Origin: Elusimicrobiota bacterium
GTDB lineage: Bacteria > Elusimicrobiota > Elusimicrobia > UBA1565
Assembly: GCA_016218495.1 (NCBI GenBank)
Contig: JACRDU010000162.1
Coordinates: 64,001 to 96,861 of the forward strand
Direction of reading: 5' to 3'
Length of the DNA stretch: 32,861 bases
A program made the position numbers and the translations under genes. The notes under the pieces were generated by a model. The model was given only the letters and a program-made list of their open reading frames with translations. It did not search any database and was not told the origin of the DNA. This document shows positions 8,302 to 18,764 of this stretch, one piece after another (position 1 is the first letter of the stretch; the number at the start of each line of letters is the position of its first letter).

Positions 8302-9495
8302 TCACTCGCCTCCGAAGAACTTCTTGAACAAGCCGCCGGAGGAGCCGTCGTCGGGGCCCGCCTCTTCGGGCTTCTCGCCCCCGCCGTCCCCGTCGAGGGC
8401 GTCGGTGACTCCCATGCTCTGGGCCAGCTCGAGCAGCAGCTGGCGCTGCTTGGCCGAGAGCTCCTTGGGCACCTCGAGCCGCACCCGGACGATGAGGTCC
8501 CCCGTCCCTCGGCCCTTGAGGCGCGGCATGCCCTTCCCCTTGACCCGGAACGCGCTCCCGTCGGAGGTCCCCGCCGGGATCTTGATGCGGGACGGTTCCC
8601 CCGCGATGGTGGGGACCGTGACCTTGCCGCCCAGGGCGGCCTGCGGGAAGCTGATGCGCGACTCGTAGACCAGGTCGTCCTCGTCGCGGGTGAAGCGCGG
8701 GTGGGGCTTCAGGCGGATGTGCACATAGAGGTCGCCCGCCTCGCCCCCCCGGCCCCCGGCTTCTCCTTCGCCGGAGATGCGCAGGGTGGCCCCGTCGTAG
8801 ATGCCGGGCGGGATGCGGACGGTGACCTTATGCGAGGACCGCCGGCGCCCCGCGCCGTGACAGTCGGCGCACGGGGTCTCCACCGTCTGGCCCTCGCCGC
8901 CGCAGGCCGAGCAGGCCTGGGTCATCGCGAAGAAGCCCTGGGAGAACTGGACGCGTCCGGTGCCGCCGCAGGTCCCGCAGCGCTTCAGCCCCGTCCCCTT
9001 CTTGGCGCCCGTCCCGTCGCAGGACGCGCAGCCTTCCTCGCGCTCGTAGCGCAGCGGGAGGCGCGTCCCTTCGAAGGCCTCCTCCAGCGAGATCTCCACG
9101 TCGTACTTTAGGTCGTGGCCCCGGCGCGCGCGGCGGCGCCGCCCGCCGGTCGGGCTCCCCGAGCCGCCGGCGAAGAAGTTCTCGAAGATGTCGCCGAAGA
9201 TGTCCCCGACGTCCGCGCCGCCCCCGAAGCCCGAGAACGGGTTCCCGGCGCCCCCGCCTGCGCCGGCCGAGCCGGCCTGGACGCCGGCCTCCCCGTATTG
9301 GTCGTAGAGCTTCCTCTTGCCTTGGTCGGAGAGTACCTCATAGGCCTGGTTGATCTCCTTGAACCGGGCCTCCGACTTGGCGTCGCCGGGGTTGCGGTCG
9401 GGATGGAACTTGAGGGCGAGCTTCCGATAGGAGCGCTTGATCTCCGCCTCGTCGGCGTTGCGCGGGACCCCCAGGAGCTCGTAGTAATCGGCCAT
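8302..9495 (-). CDS. dnaJ: Chaperone DnaJ (Hsp40)
   Basis: This 397-aa protein stimulates the DnaK ATPase and delivers unfolded clients. The J domain (1-70) carries the HPD motif in '[10 protein letters not shown]'. A Gly/Phe-rich linker follows (about 75-120). Four zinc-binding CxxCxGxG repeats follow: 'CASCDGTG', 'CGTCGGTG', 'CSACGGEG', 'CADCHGAG'. The C-terminal client-binding barrels include '[20 protein letters not shown]'. It is a full type I DnaJ. It starts 9 bp after the dnaK stop and belongs to the hrcA operon, so it should be heat-induced through CIRCE. Confidence 0.97.
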   Translation of the reverse strand: MADYYELLGVPRNADEAEIKRSYRKLALKFHPDRNPGDAKSEARFKEINQAYEVLSDQGKRKLYDQYGEAGVQAGSAGAGGGAGNPFSGFGGGADVGDIFGDIFENFFAGGSGSPTGGRRRRARRGHDLKYDVEISLEEAFEGTRLPLRYEREEGCASCDGTGAKKGTGLKRCGTCGGTGRVQFSQGFFAMTQACSACGGEGQTVETPCADCHGAGRRRSSHKVTVRIPPGIYDGATLRISGEGEAGGRGGEAGDLYVHIRLKPHPRFTRDEDDLVYESRISFPQAALGGKVTVPTIAGEPSRIKIPAGTSDGSAFRVKGKGMPRLKGRGTGDLIVRVRLEVPKELSAKQRQLLLELAQSMGVTDALDGDGGGEKPEEAGPDDGSSGGLFKKFFGGE

Positions 9496-9504
9496 GCGCC
9501 GGGG

Positions 9505-11358
<1,854 letters not shown>

Positions 11359-11370
11359 GTCTCCTCCGAA

Positions 11371-11913
11371 TCAGGACTTCGCGGGCGCCGCCACCCGGAC
11401 CTTCGCCGGCCGCAGCGTCCGCCCGCCCAAGGTGTAGCCGCGCTGGAGCTCTTCGACGACGGTCCCTTCCGGGGCCTCCGCCGTCTCCACCTGGCCCATC
11501 ACCTCGTGGCGGTCAAAATCGTAGGGTTTGCCGACGGCCTCGATGGCCGAGACGCCCTCGGCCTCGAAGAGCTTGGCGAACTCCTTGAAGATCATCTCCA
11601 GCCCGCGGATCAGCTCGGCGGCCGGGAGCGCGGAACCATCGGCGCTCTGGGCGACCTGCAGGTGGGCCGCGTTCAAGACGTCATGGAGCGGCAGGAGCTT
11701 CTCGATGAGCTCGAGCTTCCCCAGCCTGACCAGCTCGGGCTTCTCCCGGTCCACGCGCTTGCGGTAGTTCTCGAACTCCGCCTTCAGGCGCAGCAGCTGG
11801 TCGTAGAGGCGCCGTCCCTCTTCCTCGGCCGCGGCCAGGCGCTGGACCGCCTCCGGCTGCTCGGCGGGGGCCTGCGCCTCGGCGGGGGTCTGGGGGGCTT
11901 CCTCAGCGCTCAT
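11371..11913 (-). CDS. grpE: Nucleotide exchange factor GrpE
   Basis: The 180-aa protein releases ADP from DnaK. It has an acidic/Ala-Pro-rich flexible head, a long coiled coil ('LLRLKAEFENYRKRVDREK', about 35-75), the conserved 'IEKLLPLHDVLNAA', and the C-terminal beta wing 'GYTLGGRTLRPAKVRV'. It overlaps the hrcA stop by 11 nt. Confidence 0.95.
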   Translation of the reverse strand: MSAEEAPQTPAEAQAPAEQPEAVQRLAAAEEEGRRLYDQLLRLKAEFENYRKRVDREKPELVRLGKLELIEKLLPLHDVLNAAHLQVAQSADGSALPAAELIRGLEMIFKEFAKLFEAEGVSAIEAVGKPYDFDRHEVMGQVETAEAPEGTVVEELQRGYTLGGRTLRPAKVRVAAPAKS

Positions 11914-13000
11914 CGTCTTCGGGCTCCCAGACCTCGAGCGAGCGGCTCAGGATGCCGCCCATCGTCTGGACGAGGGCCATCATCTTCTCGTACTCCATGC
12001 GCTTGGGCCCCAGGATGCCGAGCACCCCGACGACGCGGTCCTTCATCTTATAGGTGGTGGTGACGAGGCTCAGGCTGCTCAGCTCGGGGAGCCGGTTCTC
12101 GCCGCCGATGCGCACCCGGACGGGCGCCAGCGCCCCCTTGGGGGCGGCCACCGCCTCGCGCAGGTCGTCTTCCAGGACCCGGGCCAGCGCCGCCCGCTCT
12201 TCCATCACCCGCATCACGCGCTGCAGGTCTTCAAGCTCTGCCGGCTCGTCGAGCCCGTCCACCAGGGTCGTCGCCCCTTCCAGATAGAGCGGGTCGGGGG
12301 CCCCCGAGGAGTCCACCTCGCCCAGGAGCATCCGCGCCAGGCTCTGCAGCTCGCGCAGGTCGCGCTCGACGGATTCCAGGCGCTGTCCCAGCGTCTCGCG
12401 GACCTCCTTGATGGTATGCCCCTGGGCGTGCTCGTTGATCAAGCGGTTCAGGGCGGCCAGGCGGTGCGGCGGAATCGGCACGGCGACCTGGATGGGCCAA
12501 TGCCGCACCTGTCCGGTCTGCGTGACGACGATGGCCAGCAGCTGGCGCGGGCCGAGCGGGATGAGCTCGAGCCGCTTGAGGGTCTGACGTTCGACCTTGG
12601 GGGAGAGCACCAGGCCGGTCTTGTGGGAGGCGCTCGAGAGCAGGCGCGAGGTCTGGGCCAGCAGGTTGTCGAGCTCGGCGAGGCGGTTGTTGTACTGCGC
12701 CTCGAGCCGCTCCTTCTCGCTGGAGGCCATCCGCTGCACGTTCTCGAGGAAGTCGACGAAGGTCCGATAGCCCCTGTCGGTTGGGACACGGCCCGCCGAA
12801 GTGTGCGGCTGCGTGAGGTAGCCGTCGTCCTCCAGCTCGGAGAGGATGGAGCGGATGGTGGCGCTGGAGAGGTCCAGCCCCGACTCTTCGGCGATGTTGG
12901 CCGAGGCGATCGGGCGCTTGTTCCTGATGTAGTTGTGGACGACCCAGCGCAGGACCCGCTCCTTGCGCTCGGACGCGACCTTGGGGTCGAGGTGCCTCAT
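11903..13000 (-). CDS. hrcA: Heat-inducible transcription repressor HrcA
   Basis: This 365-aa protein is the repressor that binds CIRCE and needs GroEL-type chaperones to fold, so it reads chaperone demand. An N-terminal winged helix (about 1-100: 'VLRWVVHNYIRNKRPIASAN', 'SSATIRSILSELEDDGYL', 'PHTSAGRVPTDRGYRTFVD') is followed by the GAF-like and inserted dimerisation parts ('VVTQTGQVRHWPIQV', 'GILGPKRMEYEKMMALVQ'). The start is fixed by the promoter and operator just upstream. The ATG is 2 nt from the CIRCE element, so there is no room for a Shine-Dalgarno. It is first gene of the operon, so it represses itself. Confidence 0.95.
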   Translation of the reverse strand: MRHLDPKVASERKERVLRWVVHNYIRNKRPIASANIAEESGLDLSSATIRSILSELEDDGYLTQPHTSAGRVPTDRGYRTFVDFLENVQRMASSEKERLEAQYNNRLAELDNLLAQTSRLLSSASHKTGLVLSPKVERQTLKRLELIPLGPRQLLAIVVTQTGQVRHWPIQVAVPIPPHRLAALNRLINEHAQGHTIKEVRETLGQRLESVERDLRELQSLARMLLGEVDSSGAPDPLYLEGATTLVDGLDEPAELEDLQRVMRVMEERAALARVLEDDLREAVAAPKGALAPVRVRIGGENRLPELSSLSLVTTTYKMKDRVVGVLGILGPKRMEYEKMMALVQTMGGILSRSLEVWEPEDDER

Positions 13001-13002
13001 AA

Positions 13003-13029
13003 TTAGCAGTCAGAAAGTTTGACTGCTAA
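13003..13029. promoter_or_regulatory. CIRCE operator (variant) upstream of hrcA
   Basis: Perfect inverted repeat TTAGCAGTC-N9-GACTGCTAA. The CIRCE consensus is TTAGCACTC-N9-GAGTGCTAA. Here one position per arm is changed symmetrically (C to G in the left arm, G to C in the right), so dyad and spacing are kept. It overlaps the predicted transcription start and nearly touches the hrcA ATG. Confidence 0.9.
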
Positions 13030-13058
13030 ATTATATTCCCCTCGCCCTCCGCTGTCAA
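13030..13058 (-). promoter_or_regulatory. Consensus sigma70 promoter of the hrcA-grpE-dnaK-dnaJ operon
   Basis: On the minus strand: -35 TTGACA (13053-13058), 17-bp spacer, -10 TATAAT (13030-13035). Both hexamers are perfect and the spacing is ideal. The CIRCE element abuts the -10 box, so bound HrcA would block polymerase. Confidence 0.92.
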
Positions 13059-13118
13059 TCCTCCTCTTCATGGCCCGGTCCCGGATTTCCTAATATGTAG
13101 CGTCGCCCGGAGGCATCC

Positions 13119-14912
13119 ATGCCCGACAACCTGAAGCTCAACGAGTGGGTCGCCGAGATGGCCGCGCTCTGCGCCCCGGACCGGGTGGTCTGGCTGGACG
13201 GCTCGGAAGAGGAGAAGAGGCGCCTGGAGGGCGCGGCGGTCGCCTCCGGCGAGCTGACGGCGCTGGACCCGGCGCGGTTCCCCGGCTGCTTCTACCATCG
13301 GACCGACCCCCGGGACGTGGCCCGGACCGAGCACCTAACCTTCATCTGCTCCAGGACCCAGGCCGAGGCCGGCCCCACCAACAACTGGCTCAGCCCCGAG
13401 GACGGCTATCGTCGGGCCTCCGAGATCTTCAAGGGTTCGATGAAGGGCCGCGCGATGTATGCCATCCCGTTCTCGATGGGCCCCGTCGGGTCCCCGTTCT
13501 CGAAGATCGGCGTGCAGCTGACCGACTCCATCTACGTCTGCCTCAACATGCGCATCATGACGCGGATAGGCGACCCGGTCCGCGCCGCCCTGGGTCCGGA
13601 CGGCGATTTCACCAAGTGCCTGCACGGCAAAGCCGACCTCAGCCCCGAGCGCCGCCTCATCCTCCACTTCCCCGAAGACAACGCCATCTGGTCCGTCGGG
13701 TCCGGTTACGGCGGCAACGCCCTGCTGGGCAAGAAGTGCCTTTCCCTGCGCATCGCCTCCTGGCAGGCCCGCCGGGAAGGCTGGCTCGCCGAGCACATGC
13801 TCATCCTCGGCATCGAGGACCCCGCGGGGAAGGTCGAGTACGTGACGGCAGCGTTCCCGAGCGCCTGCGGCAAGACCAACCTCGCCATGCTCATCCCTCC
13901 GGACGGCCTGAAGCGCAAGGGCTACAAGGTCTGGACCGTCGGGGACGACATCGCCTGGCTGCGCGTCGGCTCGGACGGCCGCCTTTGGGCGGTCAACCCG
14001 GAGGCCGGCTTCTTCGGAGTCGCCCCGGGGACCAACTCGAGGTCGAACCCCAACGCGCTGGCCACGGCCCGACGGAACACGATCTTCACGAACGTCCTGC
14101 TGGGCGACGACAAGACGGTATGGTGGGAGGACGGCGAAGGGGCCCCTCCGGCCTCGGGGACGGACTGGCAGGGCCGGCCCTGGAAGCCCGGGATGAAGGA
14201 CGCCGACGGCAGGCGGGTCGTCGGGGCCCACCCGAACAGCCGCTTCACCGCGCCTCTCGCCCAATGCCCCAGCGCGTCGCCGCGCTGCGACGACCCCCAA
14301 GGCGTCCCCATTTCGGCGGTCATCTTCGGCAGCCGGCGGGCTCGGCTCGCCCCGCTCGTCTATCAGACCTTCGACTGGGACCACGGCGTCTACGCCGGGG
14401 CCACCGTGGCCTCGGAACGGATGGCGGCGGCCGACGGGAAGGTCGGGGAGGTCCGCCGCGACCCCATGGCCATGCTGCCGTTCTGCGGCTACAACATGGC
14501 CGATTACTTCACCTACTGGCTGCAGATGGGGCGCCGCATCCCCAGCCCGCCGAAGATTTTCCATGTGAACTGGTTCAGGCGCGACGAGCAGGGCAGGTTC
14601 CTCTGGCCCGGCTACGGCGAGAACCTGCGCGTCCTGGAATGGGTCCTCGCGCGCTGCCGCGGCGCGGGGAAGGCGCGCCAGACCCCCATCGGCTGGGTCC
14701 CCACGGCGGACGCCCTGGACCTCACCGGCCTGGAGCTCCCCGCCGGCGCGATGGACAAGCTGCTCGCCGTCGACGTCGAGGCCTGGAAGGCCGAGGTCGA
14801 GGACCACGGCCGGTTCTTCTCCAGGTTCGAAGGCCGCCTCAGCCCCGACATCAAACGCCAGCAGGCGCTCCTCGCGGAGCGCCTGGCAGCCTGCGTCGGG
14901 GTCGGGAAATAG
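13119..14912 (+). CDS. pckG: Phosphoenolpyruvate carboxykinase (GTP)
   Basis: The enzyme interconverts oxaloacetate + GTP and PEP + CO2 + GDP in gluconeogenesis or anaplerosis. It has 597 aa, the usual length of the GTP class. Visible motifs: 'AEAGPTNNWLSPEDGY', 'MKGRAMYAIPFSMGPVGSPF' (substrate loop), the P-loop 'FPSACGKTNLAM' (kinase-1a, about residues 245-256), 'VGDDIAWLR' (kinase-2/metal), 'NPEAGFFGVAPGTN', and the guanine-binding region 'FHVNWFRRDEQGRFLWPGYG'. The ATG is preceded at 6 nt by GGAGG. A possible -10 TAATAT lies at 13091-13096. It is transcribed divergently from hrcA and converges on clpP. Confidence 0.96.
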   Translation: MPDNLKLNEWVAEMAALCAPDRVVWLDGSEEEKRRLEGAAVASGELTALDPARFPGCFYHRTDPRDVARTEHLTFICSRTQAEAGPTNNWLSPEDGYRRASEIFKGSMKGRAMYAIPFSMGPVGSPFSKIGVQLTDSIYVCLNMRIMTRIGDPVRAALGPDGDFTKCLHGKADLSPERRLILHFPEDNAIWSVGSGYGGNALLGKKCLSLRIASWQARREGWLAEHMLILGIEDPAGKVEYVTAAFPSACGKTNLAMLIPPDGLKRKGYKVWTVGDDIAWLRVGSDGRLWAVNPEAGFFGVAPGTNSRSNPNALATARRNTIFTNVLLGDDKTVWWEDGEGAPPASGTDWQGRPWKPGMKDADGRRVVGAHPNSRFTAPLAQCPSASPRCDDPQGVPISAVIFGSRRARLAPLVYQTFDWDHGVYAGATVASERMAAADGKVGEVRRDPMAMLPFCGYNMADYFTYWLQMGRRIPSPPKIFHVNWFRRDEQGRFLWPGYGENLRVLEWVLARCRGAGKARQTPIGWVPTADALDLTGLELPAGAMDKLLAVDVEAWKAEVEDHGRFFSRFEGRLSPDIKRQQALLAERLAACVGVGK

Positions 14913-14942
14913 GCCGGCGGGCGAGTGCCGCGCGGCTCCTGT

Positions 14943-15566
14943 CTACTTCTTGGCGATGTCCTTCGTCGACGAGATGACCTCGTCGATGAGGCCGTACGCC
15001 TTGGCTTCCTGCGCGGAGAGGTAGAAGTTCCGTTCGGAGTCCGCGGAGACCTTCGCGAAGGTCTGGCCGGTGTGCCGCGCGAGGATCTCGTTGAGGATCT
15101 TCTTGGTCAGCGACATCTCCTTGGCCTCGATCTCGATGTCGGTGGCCTGGCCGGAGATCCCGCCGCCCATGATCAGCGGCTGGTGGATCATGATGCGGGC
15201 CTCGGGCAGGGCGTAGCGGCGCCCGCGGGTGCCGGCGGCGAGCAGGACCGCGCCGAAGGACATGGCCATGCCGATGCAGATGGTCGTGATTGGCGCCTTC
15301 ACATACTGCATGGTATCGTAGACGGCCAGCCCGGCCGTCACCATGCCGCCGGGCGAGTTGATGTACAGGTTGATGTCCTTGTCCGGGTCTTCGGAGTCGA
15401 GGTAGAGCAGCTGGGCGATGAGGAGGTTCGCGGAATCCGTCGTGACTTCTCCCTCGTAGCCGCCGACGAAGATGATGCGGTCCTTGAGGAGGCGGGAGAA
15501 GATGTCGTAGCCGACGACGGAAGTCTGGTTCGAACGCTCGATGACCTGCGGGATCAACATGGGCAT
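14943..15566 (-). CDS. clpP: ClpP-type protease subunit with Asn in place of the catalytic Asp
   Basis: The protein is the proteolytic chamber subunit of Clp proteases (207 aa from the ATG at 15566, no visible propeptide). Nucleophile S103 lies in '[14 protein letters not shown]' and H128 in 'ARIMIHQPL'. The third triad position is N180 in '[11 protein letters not shown]', where canonical ClpP has 'ERD'. The codon is AAC at 15029-15027. S103 to H128 spacing (25) equals that of E. coli ClpP, so the alignment is firm. Family knowledge: Listeria monocytogenes ClpP1 has an Asn at this place and works with ClpP2. No clpX or tig is adjacent, which suggests a second, solitary ClpP. A TATAAA box lies 6 nt before the ATG. 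An ATG at 15560 is an alternative start. Confidence 0.9.
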   Translation of the reverse strand: MPMLIPQVIERSNQTSVVGYDIFSRLLKDRIIFVGGYEGEVTTDSANLLIAQLLYLDSEDPDKDINLYINSPGGMVTAGLAVYDTMQYVKAPITTICIGMAMSFGAVLLAAGTRGRRYALPEARIMIHQPLIMGGGISGQATDIEIEAKEMSLTKKILNEILARHTGQTFAKVSADSERNFYLSAQEAKAYGLIDEVISSTKDIAKK

Positions 15567-15572
15567 GCCTGA

Positions 15573-15578
15573 TTTATA
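15573..15578 (-). promoter_or_regulatory. -10 box of clpP
   Basis: On the minus strand TATAAA ends 6 nt before the clpP ATG. A poor -35 (TTGGGG, 15597-15602) is at 18 bp. The predicted mRNA starts at or beside the start codon. Confidence 0.4.
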
Positions 15579-15611
15579 CACAATTTCGAGCCGCCCCCCC
15601 AAATCGCCCCT

Positions 15612-16805
15612 ATGAAAGACCGCCTCCCCCTCTTCTTCGTCTCCGTCTACCTGGCCCAGGGCCTGGTCGGAGCGGCCTACGAGCCCATCTCCTACCTCCT
15701 CAAGGACGGCCTGGGCCTGGGCCCCGCCGAGGCCGCCGGCTTCGTGGCCTGGATGACCCTGCCCTTCCTGTTGAAGCCGCTGCTCGGCATCGTGGCCGAC
15801 GGCCTGCCGGTCGCCGGCCGGCGCCGGGTCCCCTGGATGGTACTCGCCGCGGCGGCCACATCCCTGGGGTGGCTGGCCCTTTCCCTCCTGCCCCGGTATT
15901 CCTACACCCCCACCCTCTTCCTGCTGACCGCGGTGAACGTCGGGATCGTGTTCAGCGACGTGCTCTGCGACGGGGTGATGGTGGAGAAGGGCAAGGAGTC
16001 CGGCCTGACCGGGGTCTACCAGGCCGTCCAGCTCGCCACGCTCTACGCCTGCGCCTTGGGCGCCGGCGTGGGCGGGGGCTGGCTGGCCCAACACGCCTCC
16101 TACCGCGCCATCTTCGCGCTCACCGCCGTCTTCCCGCTGCTGATGGCCGTCGGAACGCGCTTCGTCCCCGAAGCCCCCGAGCCGCCGGGGGCGGCCGGGC
16201 GTGCCGGCCGGGGCATGGCCGGGCTGCTCGCCGGCCGGAGGTTCTGGGTGGTCTCCGCCGTCATCTTCCTCGTCAGCTTCACCCCGTACCAGGGGACCGC
16301 CTTCTTCTATTACCAGTCCGAGGCCCTGTCATTCTCGAAAGGGATGATCGGCGCGCTGACCTCGGTGGACGGCGTGGCCGGCCTGCTCGGCGCGGCGATG
16401 TTCGGGGGCTGGTGCCGCCGCTTCGACCCGCTCACCCTGGCGCGGACGGGCATCGCCGTCACCATACCCATGAGCCTGCTCTTCCTCCTCTACCGGGGGC
16501 CCGCCTCGGCCTTCGCGCTGACCACGCTGTCGGGGCTCCTCGGGGTCGCCGCACGGCTGGCCCTCATGGACCTGGCGGCACGCGCTTCGGCGCGCCATGC
16601 GGAGGCGACGGCCTTCGCGCTGTTCATGAGCGTCTTCAACCTCGCCGCTTGGGCATCGAACTCGTCGGGGGCGGCGGCCTACGGCCATCTGGCGCCGGCG
16701 GGGCCGCAGCGGGCGATGGCCGTCCTCATCCTCGCCTCGGCCCTCTGCTCGGCCCTGGCGTTCCCCCTCCTGGGATTCCTATCCTCTGACGAGGTGAGCG
16801 CATGA
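15612..16805 (+). CDS. MFS transporter, BT1 (folate/biopterin)-like
   Basis: This 397-aa integral membrane protein has about 11-12 hydrophobic helices. The N-terminal half reads like the BT1/folate-biopterin branch of the major facilitator superfamily: '[18 protein letters not shown]', '[17 protein letters not shown]' and '[10 protein letters not shown]' (the loop 2-3 motif), then '[16 protein letters not shown]' in helix 4. The substrate cannot be read from the sequence. Its stop overlaps the malQ start by 4 nt (ATGA), so a sugar or oligosaccharide substrate is a reasonable guess but unproven. There is no clear Shine-Dalgarno. The gene is divergent from clpP, with 45 bp between the starts. 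Confidence 0.8.
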   Translation: MKDRLPLFFVSVYLAQGLVGAAYEPISYLLKDGLGLGPAEAAGFVAWMTLPFLLKPLLGIVADGLPVAGRRRVPWMVLAAAATSLGWLALSLLPRYSYTPTLFLLTAVNVGIVFSDVLCDGVMVEKGKESGLTGVYQAVQLATLYACALGAGVGGGWLAQHASYRAIFALTAVFPLLMAVGTRFVPEAPEPPGAAGRAGRGMAGLLAGRRFWVVSAVIFLVSFTPYQGTAFFYYQSEALSFSKGMIGALTSVDGVAGLLGAAMFGGWCRRFDPLTLARTGIAVTIPMSLLFLLYRGPASAFALTTLSGLLGVAARLALMDLAARASARHAEATAFALFMSVFNLAAWASNSSGAAAYGHLAPAGPQRAMAVLILASALCSALAFPLLGFLSSDEVSA

Positions 16806-18355
16806 AGCCCTCGGTCGACTTCTCCATCCGCCGCGCCGGGATCGCGGTCCCGCTCTCCGCGCTCGGGTCCGAGGGGGGTTTCGGAATCGGCGACACGGCG
16901 TCCCTCGAGCGTTTCTTCGGTTGGATGTCGCAGGCCGGCCTGAGCGTCCTGCAGCTGCTGCCGCTCAAGGACCTCGGCCCCGGCGATTCCTGCCCGTACG
17001 CAGGCCTCAGCGCGATGGCGTTCGACGCCCTGGCCGTCATCGACCCCTGCCGCGTCCCCGAGCTCAGGGGACGAACGGCCATCGAGGACGGCTTGCGGCG
17101 CAGCGCCCCGCTGCGCCGGGCGCGCCGCGTCGACTTCGAGAAGACCCGGACCCTGAAGCGCGCCCTGCTCGAGGAGGCGTTCCGGCGGTTCGAACGCTCC
17201 GGCCCCCCCGAACGCCGCGAGGAGTTCGGCCGCTTCTGCGGTTCGAACTCCGGCTGGCTCGATGAGTACGCGCTCTTCCGTTCCTTGAAGGAGGAGTCGG
17301 GCTGGCGTCCGTGGGCGGAGTGGGAGGAGGGGCTCCGGGAACGCCGGTCGCAAGACCTGGCCGCGGCGCACGCGCGCCTGAACGGGCTGATCCGCTTCCA
17401 TGAATGGCTGCAGTGGACGGTCCACGAGCAATGGTCGCTGGTCCGCAAGACGGCCGCGGAGCACGGTATCCTCCTGTTCGGGGACATCCCCTTCGGCATC
17501 TCCCGGGAGAGCTCCGATGTCTGGGCCGGGCGCGACGACTTCGACCTTTCCGCGAACATGGGAGCGCCGCCCGACAAATATTCCGAGGTCGGGCAGGATT
17601 GGGGCCTGCCCGCATACCGGTGGGACCGCATGGAAGAGGGAGGCCACGCCTGGTGGCGCAGGCGCCTCCACAAGGCCGGGGAGCTCTACGACCTCTACCG
17701 CCTCGACCATGCCATCGGGTTCTTCCGGACCTGGCAGGTCCGGGGCGACGGCGGCCGGAACCGGTTCGACACCCATTCCGACGCGCAATCGCGCGAGCGC
17801 GGCCGCAGGTTCTTCGCCATGGCGAAGGAGGCCGGGGCTCCCGCCGCTCCGGTCGCCGAAGACCTCGGGCTGGTCCCGGAATTCATGCCTCCCGTGATGT
17901 CCGACCTTTCCATCCCCGGCTACAGGATCGCCCCCTGGATGATGCGTCCCGACGGGACGATGGAAGACCCCGCGCGCTACCCCGCCTGCTCGGTGGCGAC
18001 CCTGGCCAACCACGACATGCCGCCGTTCGCGCGCTGGTGGAGGGAGGCCCCGCGCCATGAGCGCGACGCCTACTGGAAGATGGCGTCGGGCCGGCACGAG
18101 CCCGCCCCGCCGCTCCGCTCCGAGGCGCTGCGAACGGTCCTCGCGAACCTGTACGCATCCAATTCCGCCCTGGTCCTCATCCAGATCCAGGACGCCTTCG
18201 GCTCCCGGGACCGCATCAACGTGCCGGGCACCGTCAACAGCCGGAACTGGACCTACCGCGTCCCCTACTCCGTCGAAGCGCTGCTCCGCGACCCGCGCCC
18301 CAAGGCCACCGCCGACTTCCTGCGCTCCCTCTCCCTCTCCACCCGCCGCCTCTAA
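16802..18355 (+). CDS. malQ: 4-alpha-glucanotransferase (GH77, amylomaltase)
   Basis: The enzyme transfers alpha-1,4-glucan chains between malto-oligosaccharides and glucose in maltodextrin/glycogen metabolism. It has 517 aa, the compact bacterial type. Conserved pieces: 'LQLLPLKDLGPGDSCPYAGL' near the N-terminus, 'LFGDIPFGISRESSDVWAG', 'PPDKYSEVGQDWGLPAYRW', nucleophile D302 in 'YRLDHAIGFF', acid/base E353 in 'VAEDLGLVPEF', and the third acid D405 in 'LANHDMPPF'. The C-terminus has 'DRINVPGTVNSRNWTYRVP'. All three catalytic acids are present. It is translationally coupled to the BT1-like transporter. A perfect inverted repeat begins 1 nt after its stop codon. Confidence 0.95.
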   Translation: MKPSVDFSIRRAGIAVPLSALGSEGGFGIGDTASLERFFGWMSQAGLSVLQLLPLKDLGPGDSCPYAGLSAMAFDALAVIDPCRVPELRGRTAIEDGLRRSAPLRRARRVDFEKTRTLKRALLEEAFRRFERSGPPERREEFGRFCGSNSGWLDEYALFRSLKEESGWRPWAEWEEGLRERRSQDLAAAHARLNGLIRFHEWLQWTVHEQWSLVRKTAAEHGILLFGDIPFGISRESSDVWAGRDDFDLSANMGAPPDKYSEVGQDWGLPAYRWDRMEEGGHAWWRRRLHKAGELYDLYRLDHAIGFFRTWQVRGDGGRNRFDTHSDAQSRERGRRFFAMAKEAGAPAAPVAEDLGLVPEFMPPVMSDLSIPGYRIAPWMMRPDGTMEDPARYPACSVATLANHDMPPFARWWREAPRHERDAYWKMASGRHEPAPPLRSEALRTVLANLYASNSALVLIQIQDAFGSRDRINVPGTVNSRNWTYRVPYSVEALLRDPRPKATADFLRSLSLSTRRL

Positions 18356-18411
18356 CGGTGTCAGACATTCGGAAGTTTCGAAGTTCCGAAACTTCCGAAT
18401 GTCTGACACCG
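18356..18411. repeat. Perfect 25-bp inverted repeat (palindromic element)
   Basis: Arms 18356-18380 and 18387-18411 are exact reverse complements over 25 bp around a 6-nt loop (AAGTTC). The outer ends read CGGTGTCAGAC / GTCTGACACCG. The inner part is AT-richer than its surroundings. There is no T-run on either side and no obvious target-site duplication. It could be a REP/MITE-type element or a malQ transcript-end hairpin. Confidence 0.85.
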
Positions 18412-18421
18412 GTCGAGGCAC

Positions 18422-18450
18422 TTGCGTGGGAGGAGTAGGTCTGCTATCTT
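18422..18450 (+). promoter_or_regulatory. Promoter of the Rieske gene
   Basis: -35 TTGCGT (18422-18427), 17-bp spacer, TG-extended -10 TATCTT (18445-18450). The -10 box ends 8 nt before the ATG, which predicts a leaderless or near-leaderless transcript. Confidence 0.5.
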
Positions 18451-18458
18451 TGAGCGCA

Positions 18459-18764
18459 ATGGTGAAATGGGAGAAGATGTGCCCCGTCGATGAGATCCCC
18501 CCCGGGACCCGTAAGGTCATCCCGGCGAACGCGCTCGACCTGCTCATCTTCAATACCGGGAAGCGCTGGTACGCCTGCGCGAACGAGTGTCCGCACCTCG
18601 GAGAGCCTCTGGAGAACGGGGAGCTGCAGGGGCACGTCATCCGCTGCTCCGCCCACGGCTACAAGATGGACCTCTCCAACGGGTCCTGCGTGACCGAGGC
18701 GGGGCTCGAAGTCCCGGTCTTCCCGATTGAAGTCCGCGACGGCTGGGTCTGGGTCAAGGTCTAG
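18459..18764 (+). CDS. Rieske-type [2Fe-2S] ferredoxin
   Basis: The 101-aa protein consists of a single Rieske domain. Cluster ligands are C-P-H in 'NECPHLGEPL' and C-x2-H in 'IRCSAHGYKMD', 17 residues between the pairs as usual. The tail 'VPVFPIEVRDGWVWVKV' is typical of small soluble Rieske ferredoxins of the NirD/dioxygenase-ferredoxin type. There is no signal peptide or TM helix, so it is a cytosolic electron carrier. No oxygenase or reductase partner is adjacent, so its partner is unknown. Its last 11 nt overlap the end of the convergent cyclase gene. Confidence 0.9.
   Translation: MVKWEKMCPVDEIPPGTRKVIPANALDLLIFNTGKRWYACANECPHLGEPLENGELQGHVIRCSAHGYKMDLSNGSCVTEAGLEVPVFPIEVRDGWVWVKV

Noticed and set aside
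14913-14942. GC-rich dyads between the pckG and clpP stops as a bidirectional terminator
   Set aside because: Stems are short (GCCGCGCGGC) and no T-run follows on either strand.
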